Assembly: GCF_000760735.1 (NCBI RefSeq)
Contig: NZ_JMEX01000008.1
Span: 2,953,535-3,017,534 of the forward strand
From: Rhodococcoides fascians A44A
Lineage (GTDB): Bacteria > Actinomycetota > Actinomycetes > Mycobacteriales > Mycobacteriaceae
DNA length: 64,000 nucleotides
Direction of reading: 5' to 3'
A program made the position numbers and the translations under genes. Of the stretch, positions 32,326 through 40,653 are shown piece by piece. The notes beneath the pieces were generated by a model. The model saw only the letters and a list, made by a program, of their open reading frames with translations, was not told the origin of the DNA and made no database searches. Within the stretch, counting starts at the first letter, position 1, and every line of letters starts with the position of its first letter.

Positions 32326-33975
32326 ATGACCGCTGTGCAGCCTGCGCCGACAGATTCGGCACTGAAGGAAACGCTGGAGGACTACACGCTGCGCTTCGCG
32401 CCGCGTAGCTACCGCAAGTGGGGCACAGGCGTCGTCGCCACGTCCGCACTGGGCGGCATCGCGTACCTCGCCGACTTCGCGATCGGCGCCAACATCGGCA
32501 TCTCCTACGGCACCGGAAACGCGCTGTGGGGAATTCTCGTTTTCGCCGTCGTCATCTTCCTCACCGGTCTACCGCTGGCCTACTACGCCGCCCGGTACAA
32601 CATCGACCTCGACCTCATCACGCGCGGAAGCGGATTCGGGTACTACGGATCCGTCGTCACCAACGTCATCTTCGCGACGTTCACCTTCATCTTCTTCGCC
32701 CTCGAAGGTTCCATCATGGCGCAGGGCCTCGAGCTCGGGCTCGGCGTCCCGCTGCCGATCGGGTATGCGGTATCGACTCTGATGGTCATTCCGCTCGTCA
32801 TCTACGGCATGAAAGCGCTGGCCAAGCTGCAGGTGTGGACGACGCCGCTGTGGCTCGTCCTGATGGTCTTTCCGTTCATCTACCTCGTTGCTGCACATCC
32901 CGATTCGGTCGGAACGTTCTTCGCCTACGGCGGCGCCGACGGTGCCGAGGGCAAGGGCGTCAACTTCGGCTCGGTCATGCTGGCGGCCGGTGTCTGTCTG
33001 TCGCTGATCGCGCAGATCGCCGAGCAGATCGACTACCTGCGGTTCATGCCGCCCAAGACTCCGGAAAACCAGCGCCGCTGGTGGACTGCAGTACTGCTCG
33101 CCGGGCCCGGCTGGGTCATCTTCGGTGCACTCAAGCAGGTCGTCGGACTCTTCCTGGCGGTGTACCTGATCGCCAACGTCGCCGACGGAGCCGCCATCGC
33201 CAACGAACCCGTGCACCAGTTCCTCGAGATCTACGAGAACATGATGCCGGGCTGGCTTGCCATGACTCTCGCGGTCATCCTCGTCGTCATCAGTCAGATC
33301 AAGATCAACGTGACCAACGCGTACTCGGGCTCGCTCGCGTGGACCAATGCGTACACACGCGTCACCAAGACCTACCCGGGACGCATGGTGTTCGTGCTGT
33401 TCAACCTCGCCATCGCGTTGATCCTGATGGAAGCCGACATGTTCAGCTTCCTCAACGACATCCTCGGCTTCTACGCCAACTGCGGCATCGCCTGGATCGC
33501 GGTGGTGGCGTCGGACATCGTCTTCAACAAGTACATCCTGAAGTTGTCGCCCAAGGTCCCGGAGTTCCGTCGCGGCATGCTCTACAACGTCAACCCCGTC
33601 GGCTTCGTCTCCATGCTGCTCGCTGCCGGCCTGTCGATTCTGACGTTCTTCGGCGGCCTCGGTGGCGCACTGGAGCCGTATTCGCCGATCGTCGCACTGA
33701 TCATCGCCATCGTCATGCCGCCTGTGCTGGCTGTCGCGACGAAGGGGAAGTACTACCTTCGCCGTACCGACGACGGTATCGATCTGCCGATGTTCGACGA
33801 GCACGGAAACCCTTCGGACGCAACGCTTCTGTGCCACGTGTCCGGCATGGAATTCGAGCGACCGGACATGATCGCCTCCAACGTTCCCGGTCCCGACGGC
33901 GAGAAGCAGTACATCAGTTCGCTCTCGCTCAGTACCGACAAGACGGGTGAACACATTCTGCCGGAACAGAAGTGA
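32326..33975 (+). CDS. NCS1-family purine/cytosine/allantoin permease-like transporter
   Basis: A 549-aa permease with about twelve TMs. NCS1 features include the N-terminal YTLRFAPRSYRKWGTGVVAT, SALGGIAYLADFAIG, QIKINVTNAYSGSLAWTNAY and an extended soluble C-terminal tail of about 60 residues (KGKYYLRRTDDGIDLPMFDE). It belongs to the branch sometimes fused to or paired with sensor kinases; no kinase is adjacent here. The substrate is probably a nucleobase or related nitrogen compound. The start is ATG 32326, 77 bp after the previous gene. Confidence 0.87.
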   Translation: MTAVQPAPTDSALKETLEDYTLRFAPRSYRKWGTGVVATSALGGIAYLADFAIGANIGISYGTGNALWGILVFAVVIFLTGLPLAYYAARYNIDLDLITRGSGFGYYGSVVTNVIFATFTFIFFALEGSIMAQGLELGLGVPLPIGYAVSTLMVIPLVIYGMKALAKLQVWTTPLWLVLMVFPFIYLVAAHPDSVGTFFAYGGADGAEGKGVNFGSVMLAAGVCLSLIAQIAEQIDYLRFMPPKTPENQRRWWTAVLLAGPGWVIFGALKQVVGLFLAVYLIANVADGAAIANEPVHQFLEIYENMMPGWLAMTLAVILVVISQIKINVTNAYSGSLAWTNAYTRVTKTYPGRMVFVLFNLAIALILMEADMFSFLNDILGFYANCGIAWIAVVASDIVFNKYILKLSPKVPEFRRGMLYNVNPVGFVSMLLAAGLSILTFFGGLGGALEPYSPIVALIIAIVMPPVLAVATKGKYYLRRTDDGIDLPMFDEHGNPSDATLLCHVSGMEFERPDMIASNVPGPDGEKQYISSLSLSTDKTGEHILPEQK

Positions 33976-33979
33976 GGGT

Positions 33980-34780
33980 CTACCGGCCGGAGAACCTCGG
34001 ATCGCGACGGCTCAGCATGGCGTCGACTGCTTCGGCATGGTCGGCCGTGGTGTGGGCGACGGCCTGATACGCGGCGGACAGCTCCAACAAGGATTCGAGG
34101 CTCTGGTGCTGACCTTCGCGCAGTAACTTCTTGGTCATGCGCAGTACCTGAGGGGGATTGGCGGCGACACGGTCTGCCAGAGCGTGGGCGGCGCCGAGCA
34201 GGTCACCGGGCTCGACGACCTGCGACACCAATCCCCACTCGAGTGCAGTTGCCGCGTCGATCGCCTCACCGGTGAACGCCATCTCGCTGGCGCGCGCCAT
34301 ACCGATCGCTCGGGGGAGAAGCCAGGCCCCGCCGTCGCCGGGGATGATGCCCACTTTGACGAAGCTCTCGGCGAACTTGGCCGTCGTCGACGCGATGCGG
34401 AGATCGCACATCAACGCCAGATCGCAACCGGCACCGATCGCGGCACCGTTGACCGCGGCGATCGTCGGGATTTCGCAGTGATACAACGCTTTCGGGATCC
34501 GCTGAATGCCGTGTCGGTACCCCTGCCTCAGCTCGGCGGGGCTACCGCCGAACATTCCTTCCTTGTCGCGCATGTGCTTGACGTTTCCGCCGGAGGAAAA
34601 CGCGGAACCTGCCCCGGTGAGAATCGCGACCCGAACGCTCGGATCGCGATTCACGTCGGAGACGGCGTCTTCGATCGCCTCCACCGTCTCGATGTCGGAG
34701 ATCGGATTGCGCGACTCGGGATTGTTCAGCATCCATACGACGGCATCGCCGCGGCGCTCGGTCAGCAGGAGTTCGGTCAT
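33980..34780 (-). CDS. enoyl-CoA hydratase/isomerase family protein
   Basis: A 266-aa crotonase from ATG 34780. Motifs: LNNPESRNPISD, GAGSAFSSGGNVKHM (oxyanion loop), AAVNGAAIGAGCDLALMCDL and ESFVKVGIIPGDGGAW, with the second catalytic acidic position occupied by Asp in the IPGDGG motif. The length matches beta-oxidation enoyl-CoA hydratases. It begins 2 bp after the stop of the membrane protein upstream on the same strand, so the two are co-transcribed under the TetR promoter at 35.8 kb. Confidence 0.9.
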   Translation of the reverse strand: MTELLLTERRGDAVVWMLNNPESRNPISDIETVEAIEDAVSDVNRDPSVRVAILTGAGSAFSSGGNVKHMRDKEGMFGGSPAELRQGYRHGIQRIPKALYHCEIPTIAAVNGAAIGAGCDLALMCDLRIASTTAKFAESFVKVGIIPGDGGAWLLPRAIGMARASEMAFTGEAIDAATALEWGLVSQVVEPGDLLGAAHALADRVAANPPQVLRMTKKLLREGQHQSLESLLELSAAYQAVAHTTADHAEAVDAMLSRRDPRFSGR

Positions 34781-34782
34781 GC

Positions 34783-35745
34783 CTACAGTGCAACACGCTC
34801 GGGTTCGGTCTCCGACGAGGCGCGCACCGTGCTGCGGCTCGCAACGGTGAGCTTGCGGTGTCCGACGGCCATGAGTACCGTCCCGGCCGCCACCCACGCG
34901 GCGAGAACCAGCCAGGGCTGAGTCGTCGACGCGCCAGGGAAGTACGACAGGTCGCGGAGCAGGGTGGCACCTGCTCCCGGCGGGAAGAACTGCCCGACGG
35001 CTCCCCAGGGCTCGGGGAGGAACTGCCACGGCTGTATGGCGCCGGAGATCTGGTTTCCGATGAACATCATCAGGACCGCCACGACGCCGATTCCTGCGGG
35101 TCCGATCAGCGAGGTCAGGCCGACGATCAGCGCGCTCACCGCCAACACCGACAGCGCTACGGCGGCGATGTTCGGAACGAGCGCGCCCTGGAGGATTCCG
35201 AACCACCCCTGCGTGATCGCGACGACGACGATACCGGCGCCGACGCCGTACACCGCGGTCGCCAGAAGTCGTCGCCCTGTGCCCTTGACGAGCATGGAGA
35301 TGATGACGCCGCCGACTATTCCGCCGATGACAAGGGGGAAGGCCATCGAGGAGAGCCCGGCACCTCGGGCGTCGGTCGCCGCAAGGGGCACGATGTCGGT
35401 CGCCGTCGTGTTCAGGGCAGCGGCCACGCCGTCGAACATCTGCGCGACGACGGTGCCGTTGGCGGATGCGGTGAGGACCTCGGGCGAGGGTCCGGGAACG
35501 ACGGCGCCGTAGACCTCGCGTGTGGTGATCAGATCGAGGGCCGCAGCGCGGTCGGGCACGGTGGTGACGTCGAACGACGACGCCAACTGGCTGGTCAAGG
35601 CCGGATTGTCGCCGACGACCGCGACAGGAACATCGTGGGCCGTCGACGTGAACGAGGGCCACAGAAAGGCAAGTACGACGACGGCTAGCGCGGCAGCGCC
35701 TGCGAGTGCGACGACCACTGCGCGTGGCCACGGGGTGGACTTCAT
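34783..35745 (-). CDS. YhgE/Pip-like ABC-2-type membrane protein
   Basis: A 320-aa protein with one N-terminal TM (RAVVVALAGAAALAVVVLAF), an extracytoplasmic domain of about 100 residues (VPVAVVGDNPALTSQLASSF onward) and about six C-terminal TMs. This is the layout of YhgE/Pip and ABC-2 permeases without an ATPase partner. The 13 bp before its start and the two palindromic sites further up suggest control by the divergent TetR. Such TetR/YhgE-like pairs often concern efflux or envelope stress. Confidence 0.85.
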   Translation of the reverse strand: MKSTPWPRAVVVALAGAAALAVVVLAFLWPSFTSTAHDVPVAVVGDNPALTSQLASSFDVTTVPDRAAALDLITTREVYGAVVPGPSPEVLTASANGTVVAQMFDGVAAALNTTATDIVPLAATDARGAGLSSMAFPLVIGGIVGGVIISMLVKGTGRRLLATAVYGVGAGIVVVAITQGWFGILQGALVPNIAAVALSVLAVSALIVGLTSLIGPAGIGVVAVLMMFIGNQISGAIQPWQFLPEPWGAVGQFFPPGAGATLLRDLSYFPGASTTQPWLVLAAWVAAGTVLMAVGHRKLTVASRSTVRASSETEPERVAL

Positions 35746-35760
35746 GACGACTCCTCATTT

Positions 35761-35779
35761 AAAACGAATAACCGTTCTT
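35761..35779. promoter_or_regulatory. TetR operator candidate 1 (membrane-protein side)
   Basis: AAAACGAATAACCGTTCTT is the near-mirror of the site at 35808: on the opposite strand both read AAAACGAAT-N4-GTTCTT. It sits 15 bp before the membrane-protein start. Confidence 0.6.
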
Positions 35780-35807
35780 TATCTTGGGTGGGCGGGTCTC
35801 GGTTGTC

Positions 35808-35826
35808 AAGAACGAAGATTCGTTTT
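35808..35826. promoter_or_regulatory. TetR operator candidate 2 (tetR side)
   Basis: AAGAACGAAGATTCGTTTT contains the perfect dyad AACGAA-GA-TTCGTT and ends 12 bp before the TetR start. Paired with the inverted site at 35761, it suggests joint repression of both genes. Confidence 0.65.
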
Positions 35827-35838
35827 TAATATGGACGC

Positions 35839-36420
35839 GTGCCCAAGGTAAGCGAAGACCACCGTGAGGAACGCCGCAGACAGATCATCGACGCGGCGAT
35901 GACGTGTTTCGCGAGGTCAGGTTTCGAGAAGACGTCGATGGCGGACATCATCGCCGAGTCGGCGTTGTCCGCGGGCGCGATCTACAGCTACTTCAAGAAC
36001 AAGCAGGATCTGGTTCTGCACGTCACGCGGGATGTGTTGAAGAGTCGGACCGAGGATCTCGACGGGCTGGAGAAACAGCACCCTCTGCCGCCGCCTGCTG
36101 TCGTGGTGCGACTGTTCCTGGACGGCATGACCCGCGACGTCGGCAATCCCAGCATTCTGCTGCAGATCTGGGCCGCGGCAGCCAGGGAGACCGACGCGGA
36201 CTCCACCGTGGTGCCCGTCGTGACGAAGTTGCGCGGTCTGTACGAGCGATACTTGCGAGTGTGGTTCACCCGCAACGGCTTCGATGATCCAGACACCCGG
36301 GCGCAGTCGATGGCGCCGTTGGTGGTCGGCCTCTGTCAGGGATTCATCCTGCAGTCGGCACTGCTACCCGACTTCGATTCCGAGGGCTATCTGAAGGCCC
36401 TGGATCACCTCTCGCTGTGA
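35839..36420 (+). CDS. TetR-family repressor
   Basis: A 193-aa regulator from GTG 35839. HTH: RRRQIIDAAMTCFARSGF, TSMADIIAESALSAGAIYSY, FKNKQDLVLHV. The C-terminal domain resembles TetR_C_6/BetI-like (AAARETDADSTVVPVV; VVGLCQGFILQSALLPD). It is divergent from the membrane protein/crotonase pair, with two operators between. Its stop codon lies inside the left arm of the hairpin at 36417. Confidence 0.92.
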   Translation: MPKVSEDHREERRRQIIDAAMTCFARSGFEKTSMADIIAESALSAGAIYSYFKNKQDLVLHVTRDVLKSRTEDLDGLEKQHPLPPPAVVVRLFLDGMTRDVGNPSILLQIWAAAARETDADSTVVPVVTKLRGLYERYLRVWFTRNGFDDPDTRAQSMAPLVVGLCQGFILQSALLPDFDSEGYLKALDHLSL

Positions 36421-36490
36421 GTGGAAATGTAGCGTTCCCTGGTCGCTCCGCAGGCTCCGCTCCTGACCCAGGGACTACATTTCCACTCAC
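36417..36490. repeat. 74-bp hairpin with GCAGGCTCC core, between convergent tetR and htpG
   Basis: Perfect 16-bp arms GTGAGTGGAAATGTAG (36417-36432) and complement (36475-36490) surround a second stem TCCCTGG/CCAGGGA and a tip containing CGCTCCGCAGGCTCCGCTCC. The same tip core occurs at 11630 and 16268. It overlaps the tetR stop codon and ends 16 bp before the htpG stop, so it could work as a two-way terminator. There is no U-run. Confidence 0.88.
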
Positions 36491-36505
36491 GTGCGGCGGA
36501 GCCGC

Positions 36506-38431
36506 CTAGACGGTTCTGGTCAACCGATCGGCCAGCAGACGAGAGAACTTCGCCGGATCCTTCAACTCGGTGCCTTCGGCGAGAAGAGCCGTCGCATAGA
36601 GCAGTTCGGCGGTCTCGGCAAGGGAGGCGTCGTCGCTGCGCTCCTCGCGTGCCTTCTTGAGCCCCGTCACCAGATCGTGCGTCGGGTTGAGTTCGAGGAT
36701 GCGCTTGGAGGTCGGAACGAACTGTCCCGACGCCTTGTACATCTTCTCGAGCTGCGGGGAGAAGCTGAACTCGTCACCGACGACGCAGGCGGGCGAGGTG
36801 GTCAGGCGGGTCGAGAGACGAACCTCCTTGACGTCCTCGGACAAGGTCTCGGTGAGCCACTTCAGCAGCTCCTCGAACTCCTTGTCCTGCTCCTCGCGCT
36901 TGGCTTCGGCGTCTTTCTTCTCCTCTTCGGTGTCGAGGTCGACCTCGCCCTTGGAGATGGACTGGAAGGATTTGCCGTCGAACTCGGGGACGTTGCCGAC
37001 CCAGACCTCGTCGACGGAGTCGGTCAGCAGCAGCACCTCGATGCCGCGCGCCTTGAACGCCTCCATGTGCGGCGAGCTTTCGATCTGCTGACGGGATTCG
37101 CCCGTCATGTAGTAGATCTGCTCCTGTCCGCCCTTCATCCGGTCGACGTACTCGGCGAGGGTGGTCAGACCCTCCTCGGAATTGGTGGACGCGAACGACG
37201 ACACCGACAGCAGCGTCTCGCGGTTGTCGGCGTCGGAGATCAGGCCTTCCTTGAGCGCGCGGCCGAACTGAGACCAGAACGTCTGGTACTTCTCGGCGTT
37301 CTCGCTCTGCAGCTCCTTGACGGTGGAGAGGACCTTGCGCGTCAGACGACGACGGATCGCACGGATCTGACGGTCCTGCTGCAGGATTTCACGAGAGACG
37401 TTGAGCGAGAGGTCCTGTGCGTCGACGACACCCTTGACGAAGCGCAGGTACTCCGGCAGCAGCTCCTCCGAGTCGTCCATGATGAACACGCGCTTGACGT
37501 ACAGGTGCACGCCCGACTTGCCTTCGCGCATGAACAGATCGAACGGTGCCTGCGACGGAATGAACAGCAGCGCTTGGTATTCGAACGTGCCTTCGGCCTT
37601 GAACGGGATGACCTCGAGCGGCTCGTCCCAGGCATGGGAGACGTGCTTGTAGAACTCCTTGTACTCCTCGTCGGACACTTCGTCCTTCGGCCGAGTCCAC
37701 AGAGCCTTCTGCGAGTTGATCGTCTGCGTCTCGATTTCGACGGTGTCCTCGGCGCCCTCTTCGGTTGCCTTGACCGTCTTCTCGACGTCGATGCGGATGG
37801 GCCACGCGATGAAGTCCGAGTACTTCTTGACGAGCTGCTTGATCTTCGATTCCGACGCGTAGTCGTAGAGGTGATCCTCTTCGTCGGTCGGCTTGAGGTG
37901 CAACGTGATCGAGCTGCCCTGCGGTGCGCCGTCGACGTCGGAGATCTCGTAGGTGCCCTCGCCGGTCGACTCCCAGCGGGTGGCGCTGGTTTCGCCGGCC
38001 TTGCGGGTCAGCAGCGAGACCTTCTCCGCAACCATGAACGTCGAGTAGAAGCCGATGCCGAACTGGCCGATCAGCTCCTCCGACGCCGCGGCGTCCTTCG
38101 CTTCCTTGAGCTTCTTGCGCACCTCGGCCGTGCCGGACTTGGCGAGCGTGCCGATGAGGTCGATGACCTCGTCACGCGTCATGCCGATGCCGTTGTCACG
38201 GATCGTGAGCGTCCGTGCTTCCTTGTCGATGTCCAACTCGATGTGGAGATCGGAGACGTCGACGTCGAGGTCCTTGTTGCGGTAGGACTCGAGCCGCAAC
38301 TTGTCGAGGGCGTCGGATGCGTTGGAGATCAGCTCCCTGAGGAAGCTGTCCTTGTTGGAGTAGATGGAGTGAACCATCAGGTCCAAGAGCTGGCGCGTCT
38401 CGGCCTGAAATTCCCGCTGTTCGGTGGTCAT
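36506..38431 (-). CDS. htpG: molecular chaperone HtpG (Hsp90)
   Basis: A 641-aa Hsp90 homologue of normal bacterial length. N-terminal ATPase: QTRQLLDLMVHSIYSNKDSF-type start, ELISNASDALDKLR, TIRDNGIGMTRDEV, SGTAEVRKKL and QFGIGFYSTFMVA. The middle domain and C-terminal dimerisation domain follow; no MEEVD tail, as in all bacteria. The start is ATG 38431, with a strong AAGGAGAT upstream. It lies 44 bp after the iron-lipoprotein gene on the same strand. Confidence 0.97.
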   Translation of the reverse strand: MTTEQREFQAETRQLLDLMVHSIYSNKDSFLRELISNASDALDKLRLESYRNKDLDVDVSDLHIELDIDKEARTLTIRDNGIGMTRDEVIDLIGTLAKSGTAEVRKKLKEAKDAAASEELIGQFGIGFYSTFMVAEKVSLLTRKAGETSATRWESTGEGTYEISDVDGAPQGSSITLHLKPTDEEDHLYDYASESKIKQLVKKYSDFIAWPIRIDVEKTVKATEEGAEDTVEIETQTINSQKALWTRPKDEVSDEEYKEFYKHVSHAWDEPLEVIPFKAEGTFEYQALLFIPSQAPFDLFMREGKSGVHLYVKRVFIMDDSEELLPEYLRFVKGVVDAQDLSLNVSREILQQDRQIRAIRRRLTRKVLSTVKELQSENAEKYQTFWSQFGRALKEGLISDADNRETLLSVSSFASTNSEEGLTTLAEYVDRMKGGQEQIYYMTGESRQQIESSPHMEAFKARGIEVLLLTDSVDEVWVGNVPEFDGKSFQSISKGEVDLDTEEEKKDAEAKREEQDKEFEELLKWLTETLSEDVKEVRLSTRLTTSPACVVGDEFSFSPQLEKMYKASGQFVPTSKRILELNPTHDLVTGLKKAREERSDDASLAETAELLYATALLAEGTELKDPAKFSRLLADRLTRTV

Positions 38432-38475
38432 GAGTGTGTGCGATCTCCTTCTAGAGCAAAACCGTCGCGAGCATT

Positions 38476-39468
38476 CTACTTACGAGCCGCATCGCCCAGC
38501 TGCGGGACTATCTCGTTCAATGCCCAATCCAGACTGAGCGGCGACGGGAACGCGATCGATTGTGCCTGCGTGGGCGAGAGCGGCACGAACGCACCCCGTC
38601 CAACGGCGGGGAGAGACTGCACGGCGGGCTGGGCGGCGAGCTCGTCGACGGAACCTGGCAGGCCGGTCGCGATGATGACGTCCGCGTCCGTCTCCGACAG
38701 GTAGTCGTAGCTGATCTGCGCGCGGCCCGGGATGGTGCTGACGGGTTGGGCGGTGGCGAACTCCGTCGGGGTCATGCCGAGCTGTCCCAGCAAGCTGGCA
38801 CCCGCGTCGTCCGGTGAGTTGACGATGTAGACCGCGCCCTCGCTCGGTCCGACGAAGAACGTGAAGGTCTTGCCGTTCAGTTCGGCGAACTGCGCGGCCG
38901 CGTCGGCGATGCGGGACTCGGTGTCGGCGATCACCTGCTCGCCCGTCTCGGGAACCCCCAGCGCCGACGCCACCGTCGCGGTCGCGCTCTGCCACGTCTC
39001 CGACGACGGGGTGTCGGCGAAGTGGACGACCGGCGCGATCTCTTTCAGCTGGTCGTACGCGCGCGCGAGGGTGAAGGACTTGGTGGCGACGATCAGATCG
39101 GGTTGCAGGGCCGCGATCTCCTCGATGGGGATCGTGGCTCCGCTCGCTTCCCACACGGGAGGGGTCTGCGGCACCGCGTTCTCGAACCACGGTTGATAGC
39201 CGGAGTCCGTCTGGGCCTGTGCCACGGAAATCGGCGTTACGCCCAGGGAGAACACGATGTCCGCGTCGGTCCACGTCAAGGCAACGACGCGTTCGGGCTT
39301 GTCCGGCACGTCGGCGGTGCCGAGGGCGCCGGCTACCGAGACCGGAAAAGCGCTGTTCGACGCTGGTTCCCGGGCCGGTTCGCCGTCGTCGGCCGAGGAG
39401 CATGCGACGAGGGTCAGAGCTGCGGTGGCGGTGACCAGCGTCATGGCCAGTGTGCGTCCGAAAGGCAT
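38476..39468 (-). CDS. iron-siderophore ABC transporter substrate-binding lipoprotein
   Basis: A 330-aa periplasmic-type binding protein with signal peptide and lipobox LTLVACSS (Cys about 23). It has the helical-backbone (class III, FecB/FepB) layout: VVALTWTDADIVFSLGVTPI, IEEIAALQPDLIVATKSF, and DADVIIATGLPGSVDEL. It should deliver ferric siderophores to an FecCD-type permease, which is not in the window, so it works with a remote transporter. The start is ATG 39468. It is divergent from the metallo-hydrolase gene (65-bp gap). Confidence 0.9.
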   Translation of the reverse strand: MPFGRTLAMTLVTATAALTLVACSSADDGEPAREPASNSAFPVSVAGALGTADVPDKPERVVALTWTDADIVFSLGVTPISVAQAQTDSGYQPWFENAVPQTPPVWEASGATIPIEEIAALQPDLIVATKSFTLARAYDQLKEIAPVVHFADTPSSETWQSATATVASALGVPETGEQVIADTESRIADAAAQFAELNGKTFTFFVGPSEGAVYIVNSPDDAGASLLGQLGMTPTEFATAQPVSTIPGRAQISYDYLSETDADVIIATGLPGSVDELAAQPAVQSLPAVGRGAFVPLSPTQAQSIAFPSPLSLDWALNEIVPQLGDAARK

Positions 39469-39533
39469 GAGGTGAGGCTAGCCAACGACCGCCTGTCCTG
39501 TTCGCCCGGTTCGGCTCACCTATCCTCGCGGGG

Positions 39534-40634
39534 GTGACCAAACAGCGGATCGTGCCGATCGCCCTCGGCATCGCAGGTGCAGCATGGGTGGCCCGAGCGG
39601 CGTGGGGACTCCCGGCTCAGATCGGTGCGACAGCAGGCAAGATCGCACCGTACGCGGCAGGGTCGGCACGCTACCGCGACCGCCGATTCCACAACACCGA
39701 ACCCAGCTCGAGCTTCTCCGGCGGCGGCGACGAGTCGATTCTGGTGTCCTTCCTCCGGCGCCGCGCGCTGGGCAAGCCGCAGCAACCGATTCCCCTCGCA
39801 CCCCAGGTCGCTCCCGTCGACGCCGGTGAAACAGCCGTCACCTGGTACGGCCACTCGTCCGTGCTGATCGAACTCGACGGCAAGCGCATCCTCGCCGACC
39901 CGGTGTGGAGCCACCGAGTGTCGCCCTCGCGCACCGTGGGGCCGTCGCGCCTGCATCCGACGCCGGTTGCCCTCGACGCGCTTCCCTCCGTCGACGCGAT
40001 CGTCATCTCCCACGACCACTACGACCACCTCGACAAGGCGACCATCGTGCGCCTCGCGAGCCTGCAGACGGCGACGTTCGTCGTCCCGCTGGGGATCGGT
40101 GCCCACCTGCGCCACTGGCGGATACCCGAGGACCGAATCGTCGAGTTGGACTGGGACGAACAGACCGAGGTCGCCGGCATCACCATCACCTGCACCGAAG
40201 CCAGGCACTTCTCGGGTCGAGGGCTCAAGCGTGATCTGACGCAGTGGGCGTCCTGGGCGTTCGCTGGACCGAAGCACCGGGTCTTCTTCGGCGGTGACAC
40301 CGGTTACACGGTCAAGTTCGCGGAGATCGGCGCCAAGTACGGCCCGTTCGATCTGACGTTGCTGCCGGTCGGTGCCTACGACCCACGTTGGGCGGACATA
40401 CACATGAACCCGGAAGAAGCCGTGCGGGCACACGGAGATCTGGGCGGCAACGTGCTCGTCCCCGTGCACTGGGCGACGTTCAATCTGGCGTTCCACCCGT
40501 GGTCCGAACCCATCGTTCGGCTGAAGGCCGCAGCGGACAGCGTCGGCGTTCCCACGGTCGTGCCGATGCCGGGTCAGCGGATCGATGCATCCAGGGGAAC
40601 ACAGGACGATCGGTGGTGGGCGAGGCTCGGCTGA
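39534..40634 (+). CDS. MBL-fold metallo-hydrolase (NAPE-PLD-like, Rv0906 orthologue)
   Basis: A 366-aa protein from GTG 39534 with a hydrophobic N-terminus ([20 protein letters not shown]) that may anchor or export it. The metallo-beta-lactamase core has [20 protein letters not shown], the metal motif [28 protein letters not shown] and VPVHWATF. It matches M. tuberculosis Rv0906 in architecture and in its place before ctpE. Similar proteins hydrolyse phosphodiester lipids; the substrate here is unknown. ctpE starts 19 bp downstream. Confidence 0.88.
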   Translation: MTKQRIVPIALGIAGAAWVARAAWGLPAQIGATAGKIAPYAAGSARYRDRRFHNTEPSSSFSGGGDESILVSFLRRRALGKPQQPIPLAPQVAPVDAGETAVTWYGHSSVLIELDGKRILADPVWSHRVSPSRTVGPSRLHPTPVALDALPSVDAIVISHDHYDHLDKATIVRLASLQTATFVVPLGIGAHLRHWRIPEDRIVELDWDEQTEVAGITITCTEARHFSGRGLKRDLTQWASWAFAGPKHRVFFGGDTGYTVKFAEIGAKYGPFDLTLLPVGAYDPRWADIHMNPEEAVRAHGDLGGNVLVPVHWATFNLAFHPWSEPIVRLKAAADSVGVPTVVPMPGQRIDASRGTQDDRWWARLG

Positions 40635-40653
40635 CGACCACTACTCTGTGTCC

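Noticed and set aside
36491-38704. Very long open frame (737 codons) on the plus strand antisense to htpG
   Set aside because: It mirrors the full htpG gene, its product is Leu/Arg/Glu-rich without any domain, and such antisense frames arise from GC-rich third positions. htpG is unambiguous on the minus strand.
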